64,000 nucleotides of DNA from assembly GCA_024400915.1 (NCBI GenBank), contig JAKSLX010000003.1, forward strand, positions 133,405 to 197,404, given 5' to 3'. The translations under genes were made by a program, and so were the position numbers. The notes under the pieces were generated by a model, which did no database searches, had not been told where the DNA came from, and saw nothing but the letters and a program-made list of their open reading frames with translations. How positions within the stretch are numbered: the stretch's first letter is position 1; the number at the start of each line of letters is the position of its first letter. This document shows, piece after piece, positions 25,177 to 34,075 of the stretch. Source of the stretch: Treponema sp. (GTDB lineage Bacteria > Spirochaetota > Spirochaetia > Treponematales > Treponemataceae).

Positions 25177-25988
25177 AAACTTTTAGTCTTAGGGACAGGA
25201 AGCTTGTTACGGAAAATCCTGCATTCATCATGGCAATTGTAAATGCCACTCCCGACAGTTTTTTTTCTGAAAGCCGTGGAAGCCTTGACCGTGCCCTTAA
25301 GATGATTGATGAAGGTGCAGATCTTCTTGATATCGGAGGCGAGTCAACAAGACCGGGTTCTGCCTATGTTGATGAAGCGGAAGAAATTAAAAGGGTTGTG
25401 CCTCTGGTCAGAGAAATCAGAAAACACAGCAATATACCAATTTCAATCGATACAAGAAAAAAAGCAGTCATGGAAGCTGCCTTTGGTGAAGGTGCCGACA
25501 TTTTGAATGATGTTTCAGCCCTTGAAGATGATCCTCTGATGGCAAAATTTTGTGCAGAAACAAATATTCCTGTAATACTCATGCATAAGAGGGGAATTCC
25601 GGGAAACATGCAAAGCAATACGGAGTACGGCAATGTTTTTGACGAGGTAAGTTCATATCTTGAAGCTCGTGCTGATTTTGCAATTTCAAGCGGTGTAAAA
25701 AAAGAAAGTATTATCGTTGATCCGGGTGTAGGCTTTGGAAAAGATCTTGAAGGAAACCTTCAGCTTATAAAAAACTGCGGGAAACTTTGTGGCGGAAAAT
25801 ATCCAGTTCTCATGGCCCTTTCCAGAAAAACCTGCATCGGCCAAATGACAGGCAGGGAAGTTGACGGCCGCCTTTACGGGACTTTAGCTGCCGATTTGAT
25901 TTCTGTATTGAACGGTGCCTTTATGGTTCGCGTCCACGATTGTGCTCCTTGCGTTGATACTTTTGCTGTGTTAAAATCTTTACTATAA
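25173..25988 (+). CDS. folP: Dihydropteroate synthase
   Basis: Joins p-aminobenzoate to dihydropterin pyrophosphate in folate synthesis; the sulfonamide target. 271 residues. The start ATG at 25173 overlaps the dxs stop (ATGA) and has AAAGGA nine bases upstream; a longer form from 25140 is unlikely. The TIM-barrel signatures are visible: AIVNATPDSFF, DIGGESTRPGS and IIVDPGVGFGKDLEGN. cdaA follows three bases after the stop. Linkage of folP to a c-di-AMP cyclase gene resembles the arrangement seen in several spirochaetes and firmicutes. Confidence 0.95.
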   Translation: MKTFSLRDRKLVTENPAFIMAIVNATPDSFFSESRGSLDRALKMIDEGADLLDIGGESTRPGSAYVDEAEEIKRVVPLVREIRKHSNIPISIDTRKKAVMEAAFGEGADILNDVSALEDDPLMAKFCAETNIPVILMHKRGIPGNMQSNTEYGNVFDEVSSYLEARADFAISSGVKKESIIVDPGVGFGKDLEGNLQLIKNCGKLCGGKYPVLMALSRKTCIGQMTGREVDGRLYGTLAADLISVLNGAFMVRVHDCAPCVDTFAVLKSLL

Positions 25989-25991
25989 AGT

Positions 25992-26822
25992 ATGAATCAA
26001 TTTGCAGTTCTCTTAAAGATATATGACGGAATAAGACCTTTACTCGATATAGCTATACTTACTTTCCTTCTTTATAAAGTCTATAAGATCATCAACCAGA
26101 CTAATGCCGTTCAGATCATTAAGTCTGCCATCATCGTTGTTATTGCCTATGCTGTAACCTATATTTTTCAGCTCAAGACCATGATGTGGATTTTTTCTGT
26201 CCTTGCTCCTGGGCTTGTGCTTGTATTTGCCATTGTCTTTCAGCCTGAACTCAGAAAAGTGTTCCTGAAACTTGGTCAGGGAAGGTGGTTTACCATCGGT
26301 TCAAGGGCTAAGCATACCTACGTGGATTCCGTTCTCATTGCGGCTGATCTTCTTTCAAAGCAGAAGAGGGGTATGCTCGTGTGCTTCATGCGCCACACAA
26401 AGGTTGATAACTTTCTAGAGACCGGAACCATAATGAATGCCGATCTTTCTTCCAATCTTCTTGTTACGATTTTTGGTCACAACACGCCTCTCCATGATGG
26501 TGCCTGTTTCATAAAGGGAAATAAAATTCTTGCTGCAGGATGTTTTCTTCCTGTAAGTGAACAGTATGATATCAAGAAAACTTTCGGTACAAGACATAGG
26601 GCTGCCCTCGGTTTGAGCGAAGTTACAGACTGCGTGATTCTCATTGTAAGTGAAGAAACTGGCGCCTTCTCTCTGGCCTATGATTCAAAGCTTCACTATG
26701 ACCTTACGGCAGATCAGGTTACCAAGATTCTTGAACGCCAGCTGGATATAACTCCGGATCAGCAGATTATTGAGGATACTATTGATGAACACAAAACACT
26801 TACTGGAAAAACTGATAGATAA
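25992..26822 (+). CDS. cdaA: Diadenylate cyclase CdaA
   Basis: Makes the second messenger c-di-AMP from two ATP at the membrane. 276 residues with three N-terminal transmembrane helices (about 15-32, 42-58 and 64-82) and a cytoplasmic DAC domain. The catalytic signatures are intact: DGA at 169-171 and RHR at 201-203 (GTRHRAALGLSE). The 3' end overlaps the start of cdaR by 38 bases, implying translational coupling to its regulator. c-di-AMP usually controls potassium and osmolyte uptake and cell-wall balance; no target gene is visible in this window. Confidence 0.95.
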   Translation: MNQFAVLLKIYDGIRPLLDIAILTFLLYKVYKIINQTNAVQIIKSAIIVVIAYAVTYIFQLKTMMWIFSVLAPGLVLVFAIVFQPELRKVFLKLGQGRWFTIGSRAKHTYVDSVLIAADLLSKQKRGMLVCFMRHTKVDNFLETGTIMNADLSSNLLVTIFGHNTPLHDGACFIKGNKILAAGCFLPVSEQYDIKKTFGTRHRAALGLSEVTDCVILIVSEETGAFSLAYDSKLHYDLTADQVTKILERQLDITPDQQIIEDTIDEHKTLTGKTDR

Positions 26823-27801
26823 CTGGCCCGTAAAAGCCCTGTGCTTTGTTCTCGCGTGCATCATTTATTTTTTTCATCAGGTTTCTCTTCTTGAAACAAG
26901 GACTTTTTCAGTTCCCCTTGAAATAAGGTCGGAAGGAAACATGATTCCTGTAAGCGGACTGGAAAAGGAAAAATACATAAAGGTAAAGGTTCGAACAAAA
27001 AGGGAACAGATTCCTCTCATAACTGAAAATGATTTGACTGCCTACGTGGACATTTCTTCCAGAACAAAGGAAGGCAGCTGGGCATTTCCTGTAAGCATCG
27101 GTATTTCGGAAAAAATGATAGAGATGGATCTTGATCCTCTTGAAATTACCGCAACTCCGGATAACTTGAAGTTTGACATTCAGAAAAAAGCTACCAAACA
27201 GGTTCCTGTTGTTTCAAAAGTATTTGGAACGCCAGCCCATGGTTACAAGGCCCTTTCCATTCAGCTTGAACCTTCCCATGTTTTTCTTGTGGGACCTAAA
27301 TTCATGCTTGATGAAATAAATGAAATTCCCGCCGGTTCTGTTAATATTGAGAACTCTGAAATTTCCGTTTCTAAAATTCTCAAGGCTATTTCAACCAATG
27401 CTTACATTTCCATTATCGATGACCCTCACATCAAGGCTCATGTTCCGGTGGTTTCTGAAGCAATGGTAAAGGAACTTGCTGATATTGAAATCAAATTCAA
27501 TTCCCTTGCAGACGAATTTGTCATTGAGGGGGATGCAAAAAAAGTTGATCTTACCATCGAAGGCAGTGTTGTTGATATTGAAAAATTCCGCATGAAAAAC
27601 CTGAGCGTTTATGCTGATCTTTCTTTCATTACTGAGCCAGGTGTTTATACAGTTCCAGTTATTGTTGAACTTTCTCCTGCCTATTCCCTTGCCCAGAGTT
27701 CCCTTGCTGAAGTGGAAATAACTGTTGTCAAAAAAGAAGAAAAAAATACCGAAGATATAAATGTGGAAAATGAACATGTCCTTAGCGGGGAATCCTTATG
27801 A
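26785..27801 (+). CDS. cdaR: CdaA regulator CdaR (YbbR-domain protein)
   Basis: 338 residues. One N-terminal transmembrane helix (about 18-35: ALCFVLACIIYFF) is followed by YbbR repeats on the outer face; FSVPLEIRSEGNMIPVS marks the first. CdaR binds and modulates CdaA. The start ATG at 26785 lies inside the cdaA gene, with GAGG nine bases upstream; a TTG at 26770 is less likely. The C-terminus is acidic. It is followed by acpS with an ATGA overlap, where many bacteria have glmM instead. Confidence 0.9.
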   Translation: MNTKHLLEKLIDNWPVKALCFVLACIIYFFHQVSLLETRTFSVPLEIRSEGNMIPVSGLEKEKYIKVKVRTKREQIPLITENDLTAYVDISSRTKEGSWAFPVSIGISEKMIEMDLDPLEITATPDNLKFDIQKKATKQVPVVSKVFGTPAHGYKALSIQLEPSHVFLVGPKFMLDEINEIPAGSVNIENSEISVSKILKAISTNAYISIIDDPHIKAHVPVVSEAMVKELADIEIKFNSLADEFVIEGDAKKVDLTIEGSVVDIEKFRMKNLSVYADLSFITEPGVYTVPVIVELSPAYSLAQSSLAEVEITVVKKEEKNTEDINVENEHVLSGESL

Positions 27802-28187
27802 TTTTTGGAATCGGCTGTGACATCGTTAAAATTTCCCGGCTTGAAAAATGGGTTCAGGCAGAAGATTCCTATGTAAGACGTTTTTTTAACGAAAAGGAAA
27901 GACTTGATGAAAGTGTTTCTTTCAGAAGAAAATGCGAGTCCTATGCAGGAAAATTTGCCGCAAAGGAAGCTTTTTCCAAGGCTTTGGGAACCGGCATTTC
28001 CGGCTTTAGCCTGAAGGATGTTTTTGTTGTTTCCGACCCAAAAGGGAAACCTGTATTTTATGTTACGGGTGATGCTGAGAAACTTGTGGAAGAACGTTGC
28101 GGCAAGAACTACAGGATTCATGTTTCCATAAGTCATGAAAAAGAATATGCAGTTGCCTATGCGGTAATCGAAACTGGCAGCTTGTAA
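27798..28187 (+). CDS. acpS: Holo-[acyl-carrier-protein] synthase
   Basis: Transfers the 4'-phosphopantetheine arm from CoA to acyl carrier protein. 129 residues with the AcpS signatures: GIGCDIVKISRL (Asp8, metal-binding), FAAKEAFSKALGTG with its metal-binding glutamate, and HVSISHEKEYAVAYAV near the end. The substrate gene acpP is at 58.3 kb in this window. The start overlaps the cdaR stop (ATGA), so it is part of the dxs-truA operon. Confidence 0.95.
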   Translation: MIFGIGCDIVKISRLEKWVQAEDSYVRRFFNEKERLDESVSFRRKCESYAGKFAAKEAFSKALGTGISGFSLKDVFVVSDPKGKPVFYVTGDAEKLVEERCGKNYRIHVSISHEKEYAVAYAVIETGSL

Positions 28188-28200
28188 TAGAGAGGTAATG

Positions 28201-29115
28201 ATGGCAAAGAAAAATTTCAGCAAGGCGTTTGTAATGGATGAAGGACCAAAGAAACCGGCCATTTCCTATTGGGCAAAGGAAGATGTCATGTGTCCTGTAT
28301 GCCAGAAACCTTTTAAGCAGGAAGTAATGCATCAGGGTGGCGGTAGAACTATTGCCGGAAACCTTACTGATGAACTCCACAGAAATTATGAACCTTCAAA
28401 AAAATTCGGCCGTGTTTATCCTCTCATCTATGAAATCGGTGTATGTCCAAATTGTCATACTGCCTTGTTCTGGAAGGATTTTAAATCCATTAAAGACGGA
28501 GCTACCTTTGACCGTCTTGCAGCTACTTCTGAAAAAAGAATAAAGGCTGTAGAGACTATTTTCCCTCATTACAATGTCTATGACGAGCGCACTCTTTTTG
28601 ATGGTGCAGCCATGTATTATCTTGCACTTCTGTGCTATGAAAATGTGGACATTGCTTATTCACCAACATTTAAGAAGGCAGAAATTGCATTGAGACTTGC
28701 CTGGCTTTGTCAGGACATCGAGCATGTTAGCCCTGGCCATAACTATGACTATGTGGCTCAGGTTTTCTACCGCAAGGCTTTGTTCTTCTATCAGCAGACT
28801 CTTATAAATGAAACGGGTAGAATCGAATCAATTGAATCGGTTTCCCATTTTGGCCCTGATACTGACAAGAACTACGGTTATGACGGAATAATCTATCTTT
28901 CCGGACTTTTGGAATACAAGTACGGTCAGCATGAAAACCTTCAGCTTCGCCTTAAGAAACTTGAGGACAGCAAGAAAGCCATTGCCCGCATCTTTGGTTT
29001 GGGAAAATCAAGCAAGGCAAAGCCAGGACCTCTTCTTGAAGTAGCCCGAGACCTTTACGACAAGCTTGCTGCAGAACTTGGCTCAAACAACATCTTCGGC
29101 GACGACGATGAATAA
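28201..29115 (+). CDS. DUF2225 protein
   Basis: 304 residues, cytoplasmic. Two cysteine pairs, CPVC near residue 30 and CPNC near residue 84, look like a metal site typical of DUF2225. The rest is helical and TPR-like (AEIALRLAWLCQDIE, then FYRKALFFYQQ), which suggests a protein-binding role. Two ATGs are adjacent; I take the second because AGAGG is better spaced for it. The 3' end overlaps truA by eight bases. The molecular function of DUF2225 is not established. Confidence 0.8.
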   Translation: MAKKNFSKAFVMDEGPKKPAISYWAKEDVMCPVCQKPFKQEVMHQGGGRTIAGNLTDELHRNYEPSKKFGRVYPLIYEIGVCPNCHTALFWKDFKSIKDGATFDRLAATSEKRIKAVETIFPHYNVYDERTLFDGAAMYYLALLCYENVDIAYSPTFKKAEIALRLAWLCQDIEHVSPGHNYDYVAQVFYRKALFFYQQTLINETGRIESIESVSHFGPDTDKNYGYDGIIYLSGLLEYKYGQHENLQLRLKKLEDSKKAIARIFGLGKSSKAKPGPLLEVARDLYDKLAAELGSNNIFGDDDE

Positions 29116-29920
29116 CATTCTCCTTACTGTTTCATACGATGGAACGGATTTCTGCGGATGGCAGAGGCAGGATAAGTCTGACGGTGGAGAACCCGTAAGG
29201 ACCGTACAGGGGGAACTAGAAGCCGCCATTGAAAAAATGGTTGGACAGCCACTTAAGCTTTATGGCAGCGGAAGAACTGACAGTGGAGTTCATGCTGTAG
29301 GTCAGGCTGCCAACTTTGAATGTCCACACGACAACATAACTCCAGAAAATTATCTTCGCGCACTCAATGGACTATTGCCTCCAGATATAAGGGTCATGAA
29401 GGTTGAGAAAAAAGACATGTCCTTTAACTCAAGGTTCAGTGCCACAAGCCGCAAATACCGCTACTTTATTCAGTGCGGCAAACCTTCCTTTGCCCATGAA
29501 ACAAGGTACAGGTGGTTTATTCCAAGAAGACCGGATATCAAGGTTCTCAATGACATGGCTTCCTGCCTTAAAGGGGAAATTGACTGTGCAACTTTTGCGG
29601 CTAGCGGAGACAAAAGCCTTTCTACTTTCCGGTATCTTGAAAATGCTTTTTTCTACTGGGATGACGAAGAAAAGGGACTTCTTGTTTTTGAAATTCAGGC
29701 CAATGCCTTTCTTTGGAAGATGGTCAGGTCAATTACAGGAACAATCATAGAAGCCGAAAAAAAAGGAATGACCGGTAAAGATTTCAGGGAGATTCTTGAA
29801 AGCCACAACAGGAGCCGGGCCATGAGGACTGCGCCTGCAACAGGACTTTTCCTGTGGGAGATTTTCTTTGATGGTCCTGTTCGTCATGACAGGATCAACG
29901 GATCTGTTACATCAGATTAA
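29108..29920 (+). CDS. truA: tRNA pseudouridine synthase TruA
   Basis: Converts uridines 38-40 of the anticodon stem to pseudouridine. 270 residues from the ATG at 29108, which gives the normal start MNNILLTVSYDGTDFCGWQRQ and overlaps the previous gene by eight bases; a longer frame from 29066 lies wholly inside that gene. The catalytic aspartate is in GSGRTDSGVHAVGQ. It is the last gene of the operon and overlaps priA tail to tail by 14 bases. Confidence 0.95.
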   Translation: MNNILLTVSYDGTDFCGWQRQDKSDGGEPVRTVQGELEAAIEKMVGQPLKLYGSGRTDSGVHAVGQAANFECPHDNITPENYLRALNGLLPPDIRVMKVEKKDMSFNSRFSATSRKYRYFIQCGKPSFAHETRYRWFIPRRPDIKVLNDMASCLKGEIDCATFAASGDKSLSTFRYLENAFFYWDDEEKGLLVFEIQANAFLWKMVRSITGTIIEAEKKGMTGKDFREILESHNRSRAMRTAPATGLFLWEIFFDGPVRHDRINGSVTSD

Positions 29921-31919
29921 GTGGATCGACATCAACTTCTATGTAGACGTCTTTCAGTGGTTTGTATCCCCATACAAGGGCCTTTGCAGCTTCCTGCAAG
30001 GGCTTTATGTTTTTTCCCCTGAGGAGAACCTGCCACCTGTAGTTTCCTGCAACCATGTTCAATGGACATTCTGCAGGTCCAAGAATTTCAACTTCGGGAG
30101 GAGCCTTTTTTTCAAGGATTCTTGATGCGGCTTCTGCTGCGGCCTGTGCAGAATTTGGAACTGCAGATCGGAATACCAGCCTCAATAATCTTGTAAAAGG
30201 CGGGAATCCAAGAATCTTTCTCATTTCAATTTCTTTTTTATAGAATCCTTCCGTATCGTTTCTTACAGCAAAAGAAATTGCATCCCTTTCAGGATTGTAA
30301 GACTGGACAACAACTTTTCCGTCAGGAAAAAATCTCCCGGCGCGGCCTGCGACTTGGGTTATGAGGGCAAAGGTTTTTTCTGATGCACGGAAATCCGGCA
30401 GGTGAAGGGATGAGTCTGCCAGCACTACGCCTACAAGCTTTAGCTTTGGGAAATTAAGGCCTTTTGCTACCATCTGGGTTCCAAGCAGGATGTCAGCTTC
30501 TCCCTTTTTGAAGGCGTCAAAGCGTTCCTGAAGTTCCCCCTTGTGATGAAGGGAATCGGTGTCGGCCCTAAGGACCCTTGCATTTGGGAATTTAGATTTT
30601 ACCTCACTTTCAATGTATTCTGTGCCAAAGCCTGAATATCCTATGTCCAGGGATCCGCATTCGGGACATTGCTGTGGTGGAGTTGTGCTGTAGCCGCAGT
30701 AATGGCAGCGAAGCCTGTTTTCGCTTTTGTGATAGGTAAGGGCTACGGAACAGTTCCTGCACTTGAGTTCAAATCCGCAGGAAGAACATCTGAAAAAGTG
30801 GGTAAAGCCGCGCCTGTTTAAAAACAGAATGGTCTGCTTGTTTTCTTTAATAGTAGATTCAATTTCTGAATTAAGTTTTCTTGAAATGCAGTTCTCACCG
30901 TTTGCTTCCGAAGAAAGGTTTATGCACTCAATCTTTGGAACGGCACCTCCGGCAAGCCTCCTTGTGAGAACATGCTTTATGAGTTTTCCTTCGGCCATGG
31001 AGTGCCATGCTTCCATTGAAGGCGTTGCAGAGCCCATGAGCAATGGAATGTTTTCATGGGAGCACCTGAGCATTCCTATCTGCCTTGCGTGATACCTTGG
31101 GGATGATCCGCTTTTGTATGAAGAGTCGTGTTCTTCGTCGATGATTACTAGTCCAAGGTCAGGTACAGGTGCAAAGATGGCGCTTCTTGCTCCGATGACA
31201 ACCCTTGCTTCCTTGTGGAGTATCCTTTTCCATTCTCCAAGTCGCTGACTCGGTGTAAGTTCCGAATGTAGTACTGCTGCCGTATTTCCGAATCTTGCCC
31301 TTACGGCTTCCACTACCTGAGGTGTAAGGCCAATTTCAGGAACCAGGTATATTACGCCTTTTCCCTGCTGCATTACAGAATCAGCACAGGTCAGGAAAAC
31401 TTCTGTCTTGCCGCTTCCTGTTGTGCCGTAGAGGTAATGGAATTTAGATGGTGCCCCGGACGACAAAATGCCTTGAACCGCATTCTTCTGTTCGTCGGAG
31501 AGTTCCTTTTTTTCAAATCCCTTTTCGTCCTGAAAGAAAGAGAAACCTGGAATCTCTGTTTCCCTTTTCCCTGAAGGAATCATTGCAAAAACGCATTCAC
31601 CTATGGGAGCAATGTAATAGCTGCTCATGAAGGAAGCTATTGAAAGCAGTTCCCTTGTAAGGAGCGGTTCGCTGTCCACATATTTGACTGCATTTCTTAT
31701 CTTGTCGTCACCAACGGAACAGGACTTTGGAATTGAGTCGTATACGGCGGTTACAAATCCAGTGGTCTTTCGGTTTCCGAATTTTACTTCCACACGGTAA
31801 CCGAAAGGGTCTTTAGGCAATTCTTTCTTGCCGTCATCCAGAGGTTCCCTGTAAGTAAAGGCCTGGTTCAACGGAACATTGAGGACAACATCTATGTAGC
31901 GGCTTTTATTTTCACTCAT
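29907..31919 (-). CDS. priA: Primosomal protein N' (replication restart helicase PriA)
   Basis: 3'-to-5' DNA helicase that reloads the replisome at abandoned forks. 670 residues: an N-terminal DNA-binding domain with FTYREPLDDG, Walker A GTTGSGKTE (about 164-172), the DEEH box in LVIIDEEHDSSYKSG, the paired zinc sites (CSSCGFELKCRNC and CHYCG...CPECG, about 378-422), then GTQMVAKGLNFP and the C-terminal domain. It overlaps truA by 14 bases and udg by four, the latter implying cotranscription with udg. Confidence 0.95.
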   Translation of the reverse strand: MSENKSRYIDVVLNVPLNQAFTYREPLDDGKKELPKDPFGYRVEVKFGNRKTTGFVTAVYDSIPKSCSVGDDKIRNAVKYVDSEPLLTRELLSIASFMSSYYIAPIGECVFAMIPSGKRETEIPGFSFFQDEKGFEKKELSDEQKNAVQGILSSGAPSKFHYLYGTTGSGKTEVFLTCADSVMQQGKGVIYLVPEIGLTPQVVEAVRARFGNTAAVLHSELTPSQRLGEWKRILHKEARVVIGARSAIFAPVPDLGLVIIDEEHDSSYKSGSSPRYHARQIGMLRCSHENIPLLMGSATPSMEAWHSMAEGKLIKHVLTRRLAGGAVPKIECINLSSEANGENCISRKLNSEIESTIKENKQTILFLNRRGFTHFFRCSSCGFELKCRNCSVALTYHKSENRLRCHYCGYSTTPPQQCPECGSLDIGYSGFGTEYIESEVKSKFPNARVLRADTDSLHHKGELQERFDAFKKGEADILLGTQMVAKGLNFPKLKLVGVVLADSSLHLPDFRASEKTFALITQVAGRAGRFFPDGKVVVQSYNPERDAISFAVRNDTEGFYKKEIEMRKILGFPPFTRLLRLVFRSAVPNSAQAAAEAASRILEKKAPPEVEILGPAECPLNMVAGNYRWQVLLRGKNIKPLQEAAKALVWGYKPLKDVYIEVDVDPLNLM

Positions 31920-32782
31920 TTCTGTGTGTAGAAGATTTCTGCGTAGTCTGGTTTTTCAGCAAGGAGTTTTTCGCGGAATTTCTTCAGGTCCTGCCAAGCC
32001 GGTGCTTTAAGACGTTCGTCTCGGAGGAGGGCACTTGGATGGTATGTTGCCATGAGGGGGATCCTTTCGTTTCCAAACTGAAATTCAAGCCATTGTCCGC
32101 GAAGGGCATTTATCCCCGTGTTGGTCTTAAGTAGATTCTGCACTGCCGTACGGCCCATGGCAAGAATGAACTTTGGCTTGAGAAGGTGAATCTGCGCCTG
32201 AAGATATCCTGCACAGGCTGCGGCTTCGTCTGGCATTGGCGTCCTGTTCATCGGAGGACGGCACTTTACTATATTTGCAATGTAGCAGTTTGTAGTGCGG
32301 CTCAGGGCGATTGCGGCAAGCATTTTGTCTAGTAGCTGACCTGCCTTTCCTACAAAAGGTCTGCCGCTCAAATCCTCATCTTCTCCAGGGCCTTCGCCTA
32401 TGACCATGACATAAGGATGTTCAACGCCTTCTCCCGGTACCGTATTTTTTCTTGTGTTTGCAAGAACACAGTTGCGGCAGGATGAAATTTTTTCACAAAT
32501 GGAATCTAATGTTATTCCGCTTTTGTTTTCATTTCTGACAGGTTCTGATGCCGGAACCGTAGCTTCTACCGTAGTTTCCGCGGCTGGCTGCTGTTCTAAT
32601 GGTGCAGACTTTGTTTTTGCAGGTGCTGCTTCAATATGTACTGGTTCAGGTTCAATAAATTCAATTACATCATCATCAAAAGCAACATTGTCTCCCTGAA
32701 ATTTAGGGGACTTGTATCCATAAACCCAGGAAGAGGAAAGCTTTAATAGGTTGTATATGGTTTCTTTTTCGTCAGATGTCAT
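31916..32782 (-). CDS. Uracil-DNA glycosylase, family 4
   Basis: Removes uracil from DNA. 288 residues. The catalytic core has the family-4 signature VIGEGPGEDEDLSGRPFVGKAGQLLD, and MATYHPSALLRD near the end. Cysteines flanking the core (SSCRNC and further ones such as VKC and AAAC) fit the 4Fe-4S cluster of this family. The first 90 residues are an extra, partly disordered Ala/Pro/Thr/Glu-rich segment not needed for catalysis. It overlaps both neighbours by four bases, in an operon of priA and a glycosyltransferase. Confidence 0.9.
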   Translation of the reverse strand: MTSDEKETIYNLLKLSSSWVYGYKSPKFQGDNVAFDDDVIEFIEPEPVHIEAAPAKTKSAPLEQQPAAETTVEATVPASEPVRNENKSGITLDSICEKISSCRNCVLANTRKNTVPGEGVEHPYVMVIGEGPGEDEDLSGRPFVGKAGQLLDKMLAAIALSRTTNCYIANIVKCRPPMNRTPMPDEAAACAGYLQAQIHLLKPKFILAMGRTAVQNLLKTNTGINALRGQWLEFQFGNERIPLMATYHPSALLRDERLKAPAWQDLKKFREKLLAEKPDYAEIFYTQK

Positions 32783-34014
32783 TTTGTTTCCTGTCTTCTA
32801 TGTTTGGTTTCGTGAATCCTTATGGCTTCTTCGTAACATTCCACAAGGGTTGGTGTAAGGCTTGAAATCTTCCATTTTTCCGCCCAATCCATAGCTTCCC
32901 GGGATTTTTCCTCATGAAGCTTCTTGTTTTTCAGAAGTTCAAGTACGCGGCCTGTAAACTCAGTAACATCATCACTGACCATAAATCCGCCGTTGTCTCC
33001 CTGCATTACGTCAAGGGTTCCCATTTCTCCAATGGCTACGACAGGAAGCCCCGAAAGCATTGCTTCAACAGTAACAAGTCCCTGGGTTTCAGTTTTGCTC
33101 GGGAAAGTAAAGACATCGGCACGCCTGTAGAAATAAATGAGGTTGGATCCTTCGATGTAGCCCGTAAAGAATACGGATTTTTCGAGTCCCAGTTCCTTTG
33201 CCTTTTCCTGAAGTTCAGACAATGCAGGTCCACCACCGACCAAAAGGAGGGCAGTTTTAGGCATGGTTTTCTGAACTTCCCTAAGGACGTCAAAAAGAAA
33301 TTCAAGGTTCTTTTCCTTGACGACACGGCCCACATAGAGAAGAATCTTCTTTCCCCTTATGCCTGGAAATTTCTTGTTTATCCTGTTGATTACAATATTG
33401 TTCTGTTTCTTGCTGAATGCAAGTTTTGAAGACGGAATCCCCGTTGGAATGATGTGTGATTCACGGTCAATGCCGTATTCCTTTACTACTTCTGCAATTC
33501 TCTTTGTTGGTGCAATGATGACATCAGTTCTTTTCAGGTAGAACCTTACCACTTCCTTGCCAAGCTTTCTGGAACTTCTTTTTGGAACATAAGTCATGTA
33601 GTTTGCCAGGTAGTCTTCCCATAGCGTATGGAAGGTAAATACTGAAGGAATCCTTCTGTGACGTGCATAGATTGAACCGAAATACCCTGCAACAAATTCC
33701 GAGTTGATGTGCACTACATCCGGTTTGAAGGCATCCATGGCCTTCTTTACGAAATGCCACTTGTCCAGACGTCCCATTCTGTCTTCCTTTGAAAAAACGA
33801 CCCTGGAAGAAGGTATCCTTATGATTTTGAAAGGCAATGCATCATCACTTGATTCGTCAAAGAAAGAGCTTTTCTGTTGTTCCTCCGTATATTCAAGGCA
33901 AACGATGGCTATTTCGTGACCGAGTTTCGTAAGTTCCTCTGCAAAAGAATGAACCGAAACGGTAACTCCGTTTATTCTTGGGAAATATGCATCGGTGAAC
34001 ATTGCTATTTTCAT
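32779..34014 (-). CDS. GT4-family glycosyltransferase (glycolipid type)
   Basis: 411 residues with two Rossmann domains. MKIAMFTDAYFPRINGVTVS at the start and the nucleotide-sugar region KTETQGLVTVEAMLSGLPVVA are typical of group-1 (GT4) enzymes; the closest described types are diacylglycerol glucosyltransferases and PimB-like mannosyltransferases. Treponemes make monoglycosyl-diacylglycerols, so a membrane glycolipid role is a reasonable inference, but the acceptor cannot be read from the sequence. AGGA lies ahead of the ATG. It is first in the operon with udg and priA and divergent from the outer-membrane genes. Confidence 0.85.
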   Translation of the reverse strand: MKIAMFTDAYFPRINGVTVSVHSFAEELTKLGHEIAIVCLEYTEEQQKSSFFDESSDDALPFKIIRIPSSRVVFSKEDRMGRLDKWHFVKKAMDAFKPDVVHINSEFVAGYFGSIYARHRRIPSVFTFHTLWEDYLANYMTYVPKRSSRKLGKEVVRFYLKRTDVIIAPTKRIAEVVKEYGIDRESHIIPTGIPSSKLAFSKKQNNIVINRINKKFPGIRGKKILLYVGRVVKEKNLEFLFDVLREVQKTMPKTALLLVGGGPALSELQEKAKELGLEKSVFFTGYIEGSNLIYFYRRADVFTFPSKTETQGLVTVEAMLSGLPVVAIGEMGTLDVMQGDNGGFMVSDDVTEFTGRVLELLKNKKLHEEKSREAMDWAEKWKISSLTPTLVECYEEAIRIHETKHRRQETK

Positions 34015-34075
34015 AGTCCTACAATTTTAACCCATGCTTGTTTTTTCTGCAACAATCATTTAAACTCAAAAAATC

